From Nostoc sp. NMS9 (GTDB lineage Bacteria; Cyanobacteriota; Cyanobacteriia; Cyanobacteriales; Nostocaceae): DNA of 64,000 nucleotides. Position 1 is the first letter of the stretch. Every line of letters begins with the position of its first letter. This document shows positions 1 to 9,048 of this stretch, piece after piece. Made by a program: the position numbers and the translations under genes. Below the pieces are notes generated by a model. The model saw only the letters and a list, made by a program, of their open reading frames with translations, was not told the DNA's origin and did no database searches. The DNA is taken from NCBI RefSeq assembly GCF_017114995.1, contig NZ_JABXKL010000015.1, positions 119,953 through 183,952 on the forward strand, read 5' to 3'.

Positions 1-2
1 AA

Positions 3-266
3 CAGCATTTACGTGTACAAGGAATGTCAGAAAATGATTTTTTAGGTGTATTTGGCTTATATTTACTAACGCCGAAAATTTTTGACTTTTTAGCAGAACA
101 CATCAACCAAAATTTCCGAGAACAAGGTGAATTTCAGTTAACATCTTGTCTTGAAAAATTGCGTCAGGAAGAGGGAATGACAGGATATGTTGTTAAAGGA
201 AAGTGTTTTGATACAGGTTTGCCAGATGCTTATCGTCAGACAATGATTGATTTTAGAAAAATATAG
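3..266 (+). CDS. C-terminal part of a sugar-nucleotide pyrophosphorylase-like protein (GalU type)
   Basis: The frame is open to the left edge of the window, so the N-terminus and catalytic loop lie outside; the ATG at 24 is probably internal. The visible 87 residues carry the C-terminal pattern of the UTP-glucose-1-phosphate uridylyltransferase/nucleotidyltransferase family: a GLYLLTP strand, a GEFQLT segment, and a DTGLPDAY segment matching the conserved D-x-G-x-P-x-x-Y that ends the sugar-binding region. Family members make nucleotide sugars such as UDP-glucose for polysaccharide synthesis in the cytosol. Without the N-terminal G-G/R-x-T-R-P-type loop the base and sugar specificity cannot be judged, so only the family is called. 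Confidence 0.6.
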   Translation, partial: QHLRVQGMSENDFLGVFGLYLLTPKIFDFLAEHINQNFREQGEFQLTSCLEKLRQEEGMTGYVVKGKCFDTGLPDAYRQTMIDFRKI

Positions 267-514
267 ATTAATCTCAGTTCAATTCGTTTGTCTGGGAGGA
301 TCTCAGTTTTTTAGATGGTTCAAGCAAACAGTAATCGATTGAGGTAAGCAGAGGAATGAGCAAGGACTTGAGGCATCTTGAAACTATACCGTTTAGTTTG
401 CCCTTGGTGATAGCCTCCTGTTTTTTTGTTAAAGCAGTTTTCAGGTAGATGAGTTACAAAATGCAGGACTCTAAATCAGACAAAAAGAATTTCTACTGCC
501 TTCCTACTGCCTCC

Positions 515-1909
515 TTAAAAAATTACCTCAAAACTAGTGGTAGTTAGAGCAGGAAAATAGGTAGCATCCAATTGTGCAAATTTACCCCCGGAATTAATCT
601 CAGCAAAATCAGCCGCCGAACCATTAGGGTTATAAAAGAGACTACCATTTGCGCTATTATAAACAATCACCGCACTACTACTTGCAGCTAAAGTATCGTT
701 TGTCACTGTGGCAAAGTCTGCGGAATTTAATTTAGTTGGGAAGACTGAGTTACTTAGAGCGGTAAAGGTAGATTTAGATAGTTGGATCTTGTCTTGCTCA
801 GGAGTGAAGTCACTAATAATATCAACTCCAAGTTCCCTAATATTAAACTTTGATCCGGTTGCAAATGCAAACTTATCTGAACCATCGCCTCCTTTTAGTA
901 AGTCATCCCCACTATCTCCCTGTAGGTAATCGTTGCCTTGGTTCCCGCTCAGAATATCTTTTCCACTACTGCCAAAAAGAATATCATCACCGTTGCCCCC
1001 CAGAAGGTTGTCGTCATCACTACCCCCATCTATTCTGTCTGCACCAGATCCACCAACGAGAGTGTCACTACCTGCTCCACCGTCAATGTAATGATTACCA
1101 ATAACACCAGAAAGCGAAATACTGTCATCACCATCCCCCGCAAAAATAATCTTATCGCCAGCCGAAAAATTCCCCCCACTAAAGGTATCGTCTTTCTTGG
1201 TTGTAGTGACATCAGTACTGATCACATTTCTGGCTCGAGCAACTGCCTCTTTTATGACATCAGCAAGATTCTCACTTGTAGAACCAAGAGTCAGTACACC
1301 ACCTCGACCAAGCTGGGTAACTAGTGTCTCGTAATCGGCTGCAACATTACTCGTAGTTAGAAAAATTGGAATAATGTTATTTGCTTCTAGCGCAGTTTTT
1401 ACTTGTCCGATCTTTGGATAATCTTCATAAGCATCAGCTATCCCATCTCCATTATTGCCAATACTATCTGGCCTAACTGCTGCACGATCGCCGGCAACGT
1501 GATAAATACCATCGGTGGCTATGATAACAACACGAAACGAACCTACTCTGTAACCAAGACTGCCGCCGCTATCTAAAGCTGTGAACAAGAGTGCAAATAA
1601 TTGTGATTCTGGCCCATCATTGCCACCAAAAGCTTCAAAGTCAAAGATTTTGTCTTTAATTGTTGTGACATTATTTGTCAAAGCGACTTCTGCTTGATAT
1701 ACATAGTCAGCGTAAGCCCCAAAAGGCGCAAGTGGCTTATCCTTGAAAGAGGCAATACCAAATTTCAGGTCATCACCAAAGATACTTGCTAACGTCGGGT
1801 TGGTTAAGCGATTTACTGTCGCAGGAAGTACGGCTTTAAGCTGGACTACATTTTCATTAGATGACGATGTTAAGTCTTGTAGCAGAACAATATCAGATAC
1901 TAAACTCAT
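515..1909 (-). CDS. vWA (integrin-beta I-like) domain protein with RTX calcium-binding repeats
   Basis: A 464-residue secreted-type protein with two parts. Residues about 5-230 form a von Willebrand A fold. DLTSS at 12-16 fits the MIDAS D-x-T/S-x-S metal site, GGNDGPESQ lies near residue 95, and an ATDG strand end lies near 130. The order and spacing, including the YPKIGQVKTALEANNI stretch, resemble the I-like domain of integrin beta subunits more than ordinary bacterial vWA proteins. Residues about 265-345 are nonapeptide GGxGxDxLx RTX repeats that bind calcium, followed by a C-terminal segment (DIISDF, SLFYNPNG) shared with the tail of the large FG-GAP protein at 17484-22181. There is no N-terminal signal peptide, consistent with type I export through the C-terminus. 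AGAGGG precedes the ATG. Probable role: calcium-dependent surface or extracellular adhesion. No type I transporter is seen nearby. Confidence 0.8.
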   Translation of the reverse strand: MSLVSDIVLLQDLTSSSNENVVQLKAVLPATVNRLTNPTLASIFGDDLKFGIASFKDKPLAPFGAYADYVYQAEVALTNNVTTIKDKIFDFEAFGGNDGPESQLFALLFTALDSGGSLGYRVGSFRVVIIATDGIYHVAGDRAAVRPDSIGNNGDGIADAYEDYPKIGQVKTALEANNIIPIFLTTSNVAADYETLVTQLGRGGVLTLGSTSENLADVIKEAVARARNVISTDVTTTKKDDTFSGGNFSAGDKIIFAGDGDDSISLSGVIGNHYIDGGAGSDTLVGGSGADRIDGGSDDDNLLGGNGDDILFGSSGKDILSGNQGNDYLQGDSGDDLLKGGDGSDKFAFATGSKFNIRELGVDIISDFTPEQDKIQLSKSTFTALSNSVFPTKLNSADFATVTNDTLAASSSAVIVYNSANGSLFYNPNGSAADFAEINSGGKFAQLDATYFPALTTTSFEVIF

Positions 1910-2176
1910 AGTTTTTCCCTCTGACTATTTTTATTGATGGGTTGTATTGCAAAGTGCCTGAATACTATTTCAGCTTGATATTAGCAAGGTTAATTGATTT
2001 AAGATAGTACTTAAACTGAAGAAATTTAGGGGGTTTACCTCCTGCCTCCTCATTTAATTCGTTGTACCCTACTAAGGTTATAATCGCAGACTTAACGAGA
2101 GAGAATGTTACAAGATATGAGTTAAGCTAAAGTGCGTCAATGGGTGAGCAGTGAAGATAATACTTTGGATTAGAGG

Positions 2177-3301
2177 ATGAATCAGTATTTTGCAACGGTT
2201 GCTCGCGGATTAGAAACCCTTGCAGCTCAGGAGTTAGAGCAACTGGGTGCCCATTCCGTAGAGCCGGGGTTTTGCGGTGTAGCCTTTGAGGGCGATCGCA
2301 CTCTACTTTATCGCGTCAACCTCTGGGCTAGGCTACCGTTCCGAATCTTGGTAAACATCCATGAGTTTCCATGCCTTGATGCCAAGGATCTCTATCGCGG
2401 TATCCAGACTATCGATTGGCAAAACTATCTCACGCCAGACATGACGCTGGCGGTGAATGTCACGGGCAAAAACGATCGCCTCAACCACAGCCACTTCACA
2501 TCTCTCCAGGTCAAAAATGCGATCGTTGACCAACAGCAAGAAAATCTGGGTGAGCGTTCAAATGTAGAGCTTCATGAACCAGATGTGCGGATCAATGTTC
2601 ATATTGAACGCGACTTTTGTACCGTCAAACTCGACAGTTCTGGAAATAGTCTGCATCGCCGAGGCTACCGTCCTGCGGTGGGAGCAGCCCCTCTAAAGGA
2701 ATCTCTAGCAGCTGCCCTGATTCAACTTTCAGGTTGGCAACCAAACCAGATGTTCTACGATCCTCTGTGTGGGTGTGGCACTTTACCCCTGGAAGCTAGC
2801 TTAAAGGCACTGAACATCGCACCAGGGCTGTTTCGGGATTGCTTTGGATTTGAAAATTGGCTCGATTTTGACCTGTCCCTTTTGGAAAAACTCCTCCAAG
2901 AAGCTAAGGATAGCCAACTAGATAGCCTGACCGCACCTATTTGGGGAAGCGATCGCGATGAAAATATAATCGAGCAAGCGATTAACAATGCTCAAAACTG
3001 CGGCGTTGATAATCATGTATGGTTTTCTCAAATGGAGCTTGCTGATGTTGTCGCCCCCGCAGACAGTGGGATTTTATTCTGCAATCCACCTTATGGCGAA
3101 CGGCTGGGGCGAGATAGCGATTTAGGGGCGTTCTATAAACTTTTGGGTGATGTACTGAAACAACGCTTCAAAGGCTGGACTGCATTTGTACTCAGTGGCA
3201 ACAAGGAACTGTCTCAATCGATTGGACTAAAATCATCCCAGCGAATTGCAGTGTACAACGGAGCCTTGCCTTGTCAGTTAATGAAATATGAACTGTACTA
3301 A
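2177..3301 (+). CDS. rlmL: THUMP-domain class I rRNA (guanine-N2) methyltransferase, RlmL N-terminal type
   Basis: 374 residues, the size of stand-alone cyanobacterial homologues of the N-terminal half of E. coli RlmL (YcbY), which makes m2G2445 in 23S rRNA. A ferredoxin-like plus THUMP RNA-binding region spans about residues 1-160. The SAM-binding motif I appears as DPLCGCGT at 195-202 (usual form DPxCGSGT) and the catalytic motif IV as NPPYGERLG at 303-311. The gene stands alone, divergent from the vWA-RTX gene. The E. coli C-terminal RlmK-like half is absent, as is normal in cyanobacteria. The family is secure; the exact target nucleotide is inferred. Confidence 0.87.
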   Translation: MNQYFATVARGLETLAAQELEQLGAHSVEPGFCGVAFEGDRTLLYRVNLWARLPFRILVNIHEFPCLDAKDLYRGIQTIDWQNYLTPDMTLAVNVTGKNDRLNHSHFTSLQVKNAIVDQQQENLGERSNVELHEPDVRINVHIERDFCTVKLDSSGNSLHRRGYRPAVGAAPLKESLAAALIQLSGWQPNQMFYDPLCGCGTLPLEASLKALNIAPGLFRDCFGFENWLDFDLSLLEKLLQEAKDSQLDSLTAPIWGSDRDENIIEQAINNAQNCGVDNHVWFSQMELADVVAPADSGILFCNPPYGERLGRDSDLGAFYKLLGDVLKQRFKGWTAFVLSGNKELSQSIGLKSSQRIAVYNGALPCQLMKYELY

Positions 3302-3820
3302 GTACAGCATTTCATTAATTCGTAGCGAATTAAATTTGGCAATACGTTGCAATGCCAATGCGTCCCTCTGCAATGTCAATGCGTCCCAATACAATGCCAA
3401 TGCATCCCCCTACATTAAAAATGCTACGCTTTTACGCAAAACTGTATTAAGACAGAATCGATCAGATTTTGCGATTTCCGGTTTGTAGTATGTTTAAGGC
3501 GCTCGCTCTCAATTACTTTTGCTCAGTAAAAAATACATTGCCTGAAAATTTTGTGACACTGGGGATGTGCTGTATTGTCGGAGTTTGTGAGAACCGCGAC
3601 CTAAATCTGCTGTTGCATGGCATTGGCTATCTTGATAGACTCAATCTGAATCGGTGATATTTTTAATACTCTTTAATAAATTTAAATTAAGTCAAACAAA
3701 CTTGAAACTATGTGTAAGTCTATATTCTGGCAGTTAGTATGACAACTTTTGAAACAAGTGGCAGTATAATCAGTGACTGACAATCTGCAATTTATTTATC
3801 GTTAAAAGGCAAGGCTATTT
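3302..3820. repeat. Intergenic region with three 21-bp tandem units (3350-3412)
   Basis: No convincing gene is present. At 3350-3370, 3371-3391 and 3392-3412 three imperfect 21-bp units each begin CAATG(C/T)CAATGC and then carry a C-rich stretch. The rest is AT-rich, and the last 60 bases probably hold the promoter of the small gene starting at 3821. The open frames through this stretch are artefacts of the 21-bp period, which is a multiple of three. Confidence 0.7.
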
Positions 3821-4087
3821 ATGTCAGACCAATTCACCTTTACCGTTACCAATAAAACTGAATTGGCAATTACAGAGTTGTGGGTATCTATCGATGATGA
3901 AGAGTGGGCCTCATTTAACTTGGGTGAGTCAGGGATTCCATCAGGTGAAACAGCAACAATTGCTTGGGCTGAATATACGAATGGTTCGCCCTGTGAATGG
4001 TACATTTCTGCTGTATTTGAAAACGAATCAGAAACTGAGTCAGCCCTATTTAACTTCTGTAAAGAACCAGCTTTAACAATCGGATAA
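3821..4087 (+). CDS. Small acidic hypothetical protein
   Basis: 88 residues, not recognised. It is acidic, has no membrane segment or signal peptide, and alternates short hydrophobic stretches with polar turns (for example FTFTVTNKTELAITELWVSI), suggesting an all-beta fold. Two cysteines lie in the second half (SPCEW and NFCKEP). AAGGCAAGG about 8 bases before the ATG is a plausible ribosome binding site. It converges with the FAD protein gene ending at 4209. The antisense frame over it has worse codon structure, so this strand is preferred. Confidence 0.55.
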   Translation: MSDQFTFTVTNKTELAITELWVSIDDEEWASFNLGESGIPSGETATIAWAEYTNGSPCEWYISAVFENESETESALFNFCKEPALTIG

Positions 4088-4208
4088 ATTCTGCACTGCG
4101 ATCGCGCTTGATACATGATTGCATATCGATTCCAGTCATAAAAACAAAAGCCCTACCTCGAAATGTATCTAGGTGGGACTTGATATTAGAATTGATATTT
4201 GCAATATT

Positions 4209-5846
4209 TCAGATTTTACGATGCCTACGGCGGTCAACTACGCAATTCCTCAAAATACTTAAAGCCACCGCCTCCGCTACCTTAATCCCATCGATACCAG
4301 CCGAGAGAATTCCCCCTGCGTATCCCGCACCTTCACCAGCTGGATAAAGTCCGACTGTATTTAAACTCTGATAATCCTCTTTACGTTTAATCCGAATTGG
4401 TGACGAGGTGCGGGTTTCCACGCCAGTCAACACGGCATCGTCCATCGCAAAACCTTTAATTTGTTTATCAAAAGCGGGAAGGGCTTCACGGATGGCAGCG
4501 ATCGCATAATCTGGTAAACTCTGACTCAAATCACCCAAATGTACCCCAGGTGTATAAGACGGTTTAACAGTGCCCAATGCTGTAGAAGGGCGATGGTTGA
4601 GAAAGTCTCCCACCAACTGCCCTGGAGCTTCATAAGTCCCGCCGCCCAATTCAAAAGCCCGTTCTTCTAAGCGCCGTTGGAAGTCAATTCCTGCTAACGC
4701 ATTTCCCGGATAATCTTCGGGGGTGATGCCCACAACGATCGCACTATTGGCATTGCGCTCATTGCGAGAATATTGGCTCATCCCATTGGTGACAAGTCGT
4801 CCCGGTTCTGATGCGGCTGCAACTACCAAGCCCCCTGGACACATACAGAAACTATAGACGGAACGACCATTTTCGCAGTGGTGAACCAGTTTGTAATCGG
4901 CAGCACCTAAAAGCTTATGACCAGCTTGAGTGCCGAAACGACATTGGTCGATGAGAGACTGGGGATGTTCGACCCGAAAGCCGATGGAAAATGGTTTAGC
5001 TTCAATGTAAACCCCACGTTCAAATAGCATTTGGAAGGTATCGCGGGCGCTGTGACCTACTGCGAGAACTACATAATCGCTGGCGATATATTCCCCACTT
5101 GCGAGGGTAACTCCCCGCACCTGTCCATTTTCGATGTTGATATCTTCCACCCGACTTTGAAAGCGAATTTCACCGCCGAGAGATTCGATTTTGGCACGCA
5201 TACTTTGGACGATTCCCACTAATTTGAAAGTGCCGATATGCGGTTTGTTGATATAGAGAATTTCTGGTGAGGCTCCAGCATTGACCAATTCGGTTAGCAC
5301 CTTGCGCCCATAATGCTGAGGATCTTTGACCTGACTGTAAAGTTTGCCATCGGAGAATGTACCCGCACCACCTTCGCCAAACTGGACATTGGATTCTGGG
5401 TTGAAGTCTGATTTTTTCTTCCAAAAGTTAAAGGTATCAACGGTGCGATCGCGAACTTGTTTGCCACGTTCTAAAATGATGGGACAAAAGCCCATTTGCG
5501 CCAGCATCAACCCTGCAAACAAGCCGCTAGGCCCTGTACCAATTATGATGGGGCGAATTGCCAAATTACTAGGTGCTTGTGCCACTGGGCGATAACTCAT
5601 GTCTGGCGTAGCCATCACATGGGGATCTTTTTTCAGGCGCTTGAGTAAATGAGTTTCCTGAGTCGTTTCTACATCCAGAATATAAACAAGGCTGATCTCT
5701 CCTTTCTTACGGGCATCATAGCTACGCTTGAAGATGGAATAGCTGATCAAATCTTCGTCCGTGATTTGCAGCTTTTTGATGATGGCAGTCTTGATATCAT
5801 CTTTATGATGATCAAGCGGGAGCTTTACTTCAGTTAGTCGTAACAT
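4209..5846 (-). CDS. FAD-dependent dehydrogenase of the COG2509 family
   Basis: 545 residues. Residues 1-95 form an N-terminal domain typical of this family, followed by a Rossmann dinucleotide-binding motif GTGPSGLFAG at 103-112 and a FAD-contacting glutamate in the next strand (IILERGK). A conserved FGEGGAGTFSDGKLY segment follows. The C-terminus has the second FAD motif YPAGEGAGYAGGILSAG. All landmarks of the uncharacterised FAD-dependent dehydrogenases (COG2509, related to HI0933-like flavoproteins) are present and the length is full. The substrate is unknown for the family. It is a monocistronic cytosolic enzyme; no strong Shine-Dalgarno sequence is visible before the ATG. Confidence 0.85.
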   Translation of the reverse strand: MLRLTEVKLPLDHHKDDIKTAIIKKLQITDEDLISYSIFKRSYDARKKGEISLVYILDVETTQETHLLKRLKKDPHVMATPDMSYRPVAQAPSNLAIRPIIIGTGPSGLFAGLMLAQMGFCPIILERGKQVRDRTVDTFNFWKKKSDFNPESNVQFGEGGAGTFSDGKLYSQVKDPQHYGRKVLTELVNAGASPEILYINKPHIGTFKLVGIVQSMRAKIESLGGEIRFQSRVEDINIENGQVRGVTLASGEYIASDYVVLAVGHSARDTFQMLFERGVYIEAKPFSIGFRVEHPQSLIDQCRFGTQAGHKLLGAADYKLVHHCENGRSVYSFCMCPGGLVVAAASEPGRLVTNGMSQYSRNERNANSAIVVGITPEDYPGNALAGIDFQRRLEERAFELGGGTYEAPGQLVGDFLNHRPSTALGTVKPSYTPGVHLGDLSQSLPDYAIAAIREALPAFDKQIKGFAMDDAVLTGVETRTSSPIRIKRKEDYQSLNTVGLYPAGEGAGYAGGILSAGIDGIKVAEAVALSILRNCVVDRRRHRKI

Positions 5847-6059
5847 AGCGAGGAGAAATTCATACTGTCTATCAAAATATTAACAAGAGAGGCGGGAGGC
5901 AGGACGAATACTGCCTTCTGCCGAAACCTTACATAAACACTGACTTTTCACGTCATGGAAAAACCCACGAAAAACCTAACCCCCCTCCCGACACAGTTGC
6001 AATGAGTAATAATACGTAGCAAAAATTACCTCAGAGAAACAAGAAAAGTTTAGTTCAAA

Positions 6060-7550
6060 TCAATACCTGTTAAGGTGTAGTTCCAGTGTATTGAGCAACT
6101 TGGGCAAGTCTTTTTGAGAAACCTGACGTGTACCCGTCTCGACTGCATCAACCCAGGAAACGCTTTTCTCCATCGTTGTAGCGAAAAATGCTCTAGACCA
6201 GCCTTTTGCTTTTCTCGCTTCTCTAATGACATTACCTGATAGAGGCTGGATATTGTTTGCACTTAGCTGATTCGAGTCCAGGGTCAAGCGTTCCTCTACT
6301 TCTGCTGGTAAATGAAAACGCCATCTAGAATTAAGTATTTGATTCCAGTAACCTATAGGTCTTTTAGCGCTTGTGCTGCTTGTTAACCAAGGTGGGCCTG
6401 TTTCTAGTTCTGCTTGCCATCCGGCTTCTTTGACAACTTTCAAGTCAGTTTCCAAATCATCAGCCATTTGCCGTCTAAGCTGTCTGTCTTGCTCTGCTGT
6501 TGACACTTTGTCTGCACCGTAGGCAATCTCCATCAGAGTCTTGCCCATTACACAATCCTGGAATTCCGGTTGGATTTGGAAGGTTAGCCAAACTAGCATT
6601 CTAGCCGCGCCAGCATTTTGTTTACCAATACTAAATAGTTTCTGTACGGTTTTCTTGGTAATAATTCCAGTGTAGTAGTGGTATTTAGATTTGTTGAGGA
6701 AGTATTTTGTCCATACTCCAGCTTGACCTATCACCTTTAAACCCACTAGCTTGTTATTGCCAGCTTTATCTGTTTCAAAATCTCGTATTATACTGATGTC
6801 CCAAATCTTTAAATCAGCAACAGTAAAAGCTCCTACTTTCCCCTGTTTAGGCCATGCAATACAAGCTAGTACCTGAGCAGGCTGCCGTAACAAGTCGTAC
6901 AAAATACTCAATTTTTCATGCTTGCATAAGTCCCTGCGTTTAACAAGCCCTGTGTATTCAAGTAGTTGCTTGTCATCAATGACAAAATTGCCTGACCAAG
7001 GTTTATCTAGGCTAGCTACTAAGGCACAGTAAATCAGGTGAATAGCACAAGCTCTTGGATCAAATTGGTCTATAACAACTAAAGCTGCCTCTTCTGCCAG
7101 AGTTTCTGGTTGTGGAGTTTCGGAATTATCTGTTACATAATAAAAGATTTTTCCTTTTCCAATTTCAGCTTCTTTTTCGTAAATAAAAGTATTATTTACT
7201 TGACTTTTCCATGACAGATTCATTTTTTGAGATAAGACTTCAGCAACTCCATACAAAACTAGCGACAAGGCAGCAACATTAGTCTTACTATCAGGAAATA
7301 AAGAAGCTTTTTTGAATTGCCGAGGTTTTGCTGAATACTGGTAATTTAATAGTAAATTTTGCTCATCTTTATTAACTCTGTCTTGAAGAGGAATTTGCTT
7401 TGATAATTGAGTAGTTGGGTCTTTTAGAGATTCTTCATCAAGAGCAACATTAGTTTCCTTTGAATTTGGATTACGGGAAATTGTAATTCCCATTACCTGG
7501 TGAAATAGATGCAGAAGTTTACTATATAATGTTTTTGCTAACTGCTTCAT
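6060..7550 (-). CDS. Orphan protein with C-terminal XRE-like helix-turn-helix
   Basis: 496 residues, not recognised as a characterised family. Residues about 440-493 read as a Cro/C1-type HTH (VIREARKAKGWSRAFFATTM, then a recognition-helix-like segment and a PKLLNTLEL helix). The central region (about 170-330) is mixed alpha/beta with several helix-strand units that could be winged helices, in the manner of plasmid initiator proteins, but no replication motif can be pointed to. The N-terminal 70 residues are polar and low in order. It stands alone and is preceded by about 290 bases without genes. Function: probably DNA-binding. The replication-initiator idea is speculative. Confidence 0.6.
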   Translation of the reverse strand: MKQLAKTLYSKLLHLFHQVMGITISRNPNSKETNVALDEESLKDPTTQLSKQIPLQDRVNKDEQNLLLNYQYSAKPRQFKKASLFPDSKTNVAALSLVLYGVAEVLSQKMNLSWKSQVNNTFIYEKEAEIGKGKIFYYVTDNSETPQPETLAEEAALVVIDQFDPRACAIHLIYCALVASLDKPWSGNFVIDDKQLLEYTGLVKRRDLCKHEKLSILYDLLRQPAQVLACIAWPKQGKVGAFTVADLKIWDISIIRDFETDKAGNNKLVGLKVIGQAGVWTKYFLNKSKYHYYTGIITKKTVQKLFSIGKQNAGAARMLVWLTFQIQPEFQDCVMGKTLMEIAYGADKVSTAEQDRQLRRQMADDLETDLKVVKEAGWQAELETGPPWLTSSTSAKRPIGYWNQILNSRWRFHLPAEVEERLTLDSNQLSANNIQPLSGNVIREARKAKGWSRAFFATTMEKSVSWVDAVETGTRQVSQKDLPKLLNTLELHLNRY

Positions 7551-7719
7551 TTGTCTACAAATCCGCTGCTCACGTAGATAATTTACAATGATGAAATAAA
7601 GTCTGAGTTTCTTCTACTTGACCTTGCTAGAATAAACTCTCAGCCGCTTTGAGTCGCTTTAAACAACCACCAACAATGCAAGATATTTGACACCAGGTGA
7701 TACCAATCTAATAAAAAGT

Positions 7720-7751
7720 GGTCAAGTAAAAAAACTGATTTTTACTTGACC
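7720..7751 (-). terminator. Strong hairpin, probable terminator of the 8878-7844 gene pair
   Basis: GGTCAAGTAAAAA and TTTTTACTTGACC form a perfect 13-bp stem with a 6-base loop. On the minus strand it follows the end of the frameshifted repeat-protein gene (stop at 7844) and is followed by a T-rich run. A near copy sits at 9049-9079 downstream of the CAAD gene, so this is a recurring hairpin. Confidence 0.6.
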
Positions 7752-7843
7752 AGAATTACCAGTGATGAGTTCAAGCTTTCACTGATTGTAATTACGAATT
7801 ACAAATTATCAATTACGAATTGCAGCTTTGCTGCTTGACGTTA

Positions 7844-8292
7844 CTAGCGGTACTGTTGGTCAGCGGGATCTCCATAGGGGTCTTCGCTAGCTGGGCGGAT
7901 ATTACCATACTGCCCGGAATCCGCCGGATCTCCATAGGGGTCTTCGCTAGCTGGGCGGACGTTACCATACTGCCCGGAATTTCCTTGATTGCCTTTTTGC
8001 ATCAATTTTTTGACAGCTAGGGCGGCGATACCAGCGATCGCTCCTTCGCTAATGGATTGCTCATAATGTTACCACCTTGACCACCTGTAAAGCTCCCCGT
8101 AACACCACCCAGGATTTGACTGAGTATATCTGGTTGTTGCTGGTGAACCCGGCCTGTCGTTTGAGCAAGATAATTTGGGTCTTGAAAGCGATCATCTATA
8201 CTGTCTTGGTTTAGATCGGAAAAATTCAAGTTTGAAGAGCGCGTCTGCTGTTGAAGAGAGCGACCAAACTGCATCCGCTCTTGTGGTGACAT
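7844..8292 (-). pseudogene. Frameshifted small protein gene with 20-residue tandem repeats at its C-terminus
   Basis: Reading from 8292 (MSPQERMQFGRSLQQQ) the frame stops at 8017. The next frame continues smoothly as AIAGIAALAVKKLMQKG and then two copies of SGQYGN(V/I)RPASEDPYGDPAD, ending at the TAG at 7844. One base is missing (or two are extra) near 8046-8056. The frame is also open upstream of 8292 for 12 sense codons (ending QESAQEAFSR), up to a stop, without an ATG, so the natural start may be damaged too. The 20-residue repeat is encoded by two nearly identical 60-bp units (7861-7920 and 7921-7980). A small Gly/Ala-rich, possibly membrane-associated protein of unknown function, downstream of the lipoprotein-like gene at 8396-8878. 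Confidence 0.7.
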
Positions 8293-8395
8293 CCGACTAA
8301 AGGCTTCTTGTGCAGATTCCTGATATATGGAAAAAAGTTTCTATTAAAAAATAGAATGACGGTTAAACGCCATCTATTTATAATATGTACAAAAA

Positions 8396-8878
8396 TTAAT
8401 TTGTTGGAACAGTACCTTCACCCAAACCCCTTAAGTCTCGCCCTGTGGGACTGTTATTATATCCTTGAAAGTCCCGGTATTGTTGTGCCTCCTCCTGTGG
8501 AACACGAATGCCCTCTTGTGGCGCTGTTACCCAGACAGGGCGACGTTGAGCATCTCGATAGTAAACACGCCCATTCTTAGAAAGGTAGTATTTCCCCTGC
8601 GCTCCTGTTCCTTGGGCATTCTTTCGCTGATTGTAGAGGTAGAAAAGTCCAGCGGCTCCTGCCAAGATTGCCACTTTCTGCCCTGTACTCAATCCCCTCC
8701 TAGCTTGGGGTTGATTTACGGGGGCGCGATTATTTAAATTTCTACCAACACTATCGTCAACTGGAGGTGGCGCAGCATATTGGGAACCTCCGCCGCAGCT
8801 ATTAAGCAGCGGGACTGTTAGCAATGTTGAAAGAAATACTGTTGTTGTCAGCGAAGCTAATCTATTTGTCTTGATCAT
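8396..8878 (-). CDS. Lipoprotein-like small envelope protein
   Basis: 160 residues, family not recognised. The N-terminus has lysine/arginine (KTNR), a hydrophobic stretch and a LLNSCGGG sequence that could serve as a weak lipobox with lipidated Cys near residue 28. A second hydrophobic segment, VAILAGAAGLFYLYN, lies near residues 69-83. The C-terminal half is polar with a KYYLSKNGRVYYRDAQRRPVW stretch reminiscent of small cyanobacterial periplasmic proteins. It is followed at about 100 bases by the frameshifted gene 7844-8292 on the same strand, so the two were probably co-transcribed and end at the 7720-7751 hairpin. Confidence 0.6.
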   Translation of the reverse strand: MIKTNRLASLTTTVFLSTLLTVPLLNSCGGGSQYAAPPPVDDSVGRNLNNRAPVNQPQARRGLSTGQKVAILAGAAGLFYLYNQRKNAQGTGAQGKYYLSKNGRVYYRDAQRRPVWVTAPQEGIRVPQEEAQQYRDFQGYNNSPTGRDLRGLGEGTVPTN

Positions 8879-8948
8879 ACATTTTCTTTTCCTGCTAATT
8901 TAGCTGACGTGGTATAAGAGTCTACAGTTCTATACAATGGTCAGCCCC

Positions 8949-8999
8949 TTCCCTACGGGACGCTGCGCGAACGGGGAAGTCAAAAGTCAAAAGTCAAAA
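8949..8999. repeat. Dispersed GCGCAGCGTC-type repeat plus AAAGTC tandem
   Basis: CTACGGGACGCTGCGCGAA at 8955-8973 is a copy of the dispersed palindromic repeat also seen near 14390, 23947, 42542 and 46618. It is followed by GTCAAAA units repeated three times. No gene is present. Confidence 0.6.
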
Positions 9000-9048
9000 A
9001 TTTACCAAGCCCATAAATACATTTAGGGGCTTGTACCTTTTTATTTCT

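Noticed and set aside
7820-8020. Plus-strand 66-codon frame with a duplicated ISIGVFASWAD segment
   Set aside because: It is antisense to the repeat-coding tail of the frameshifted gene 7844-8292, which gives a better protein.
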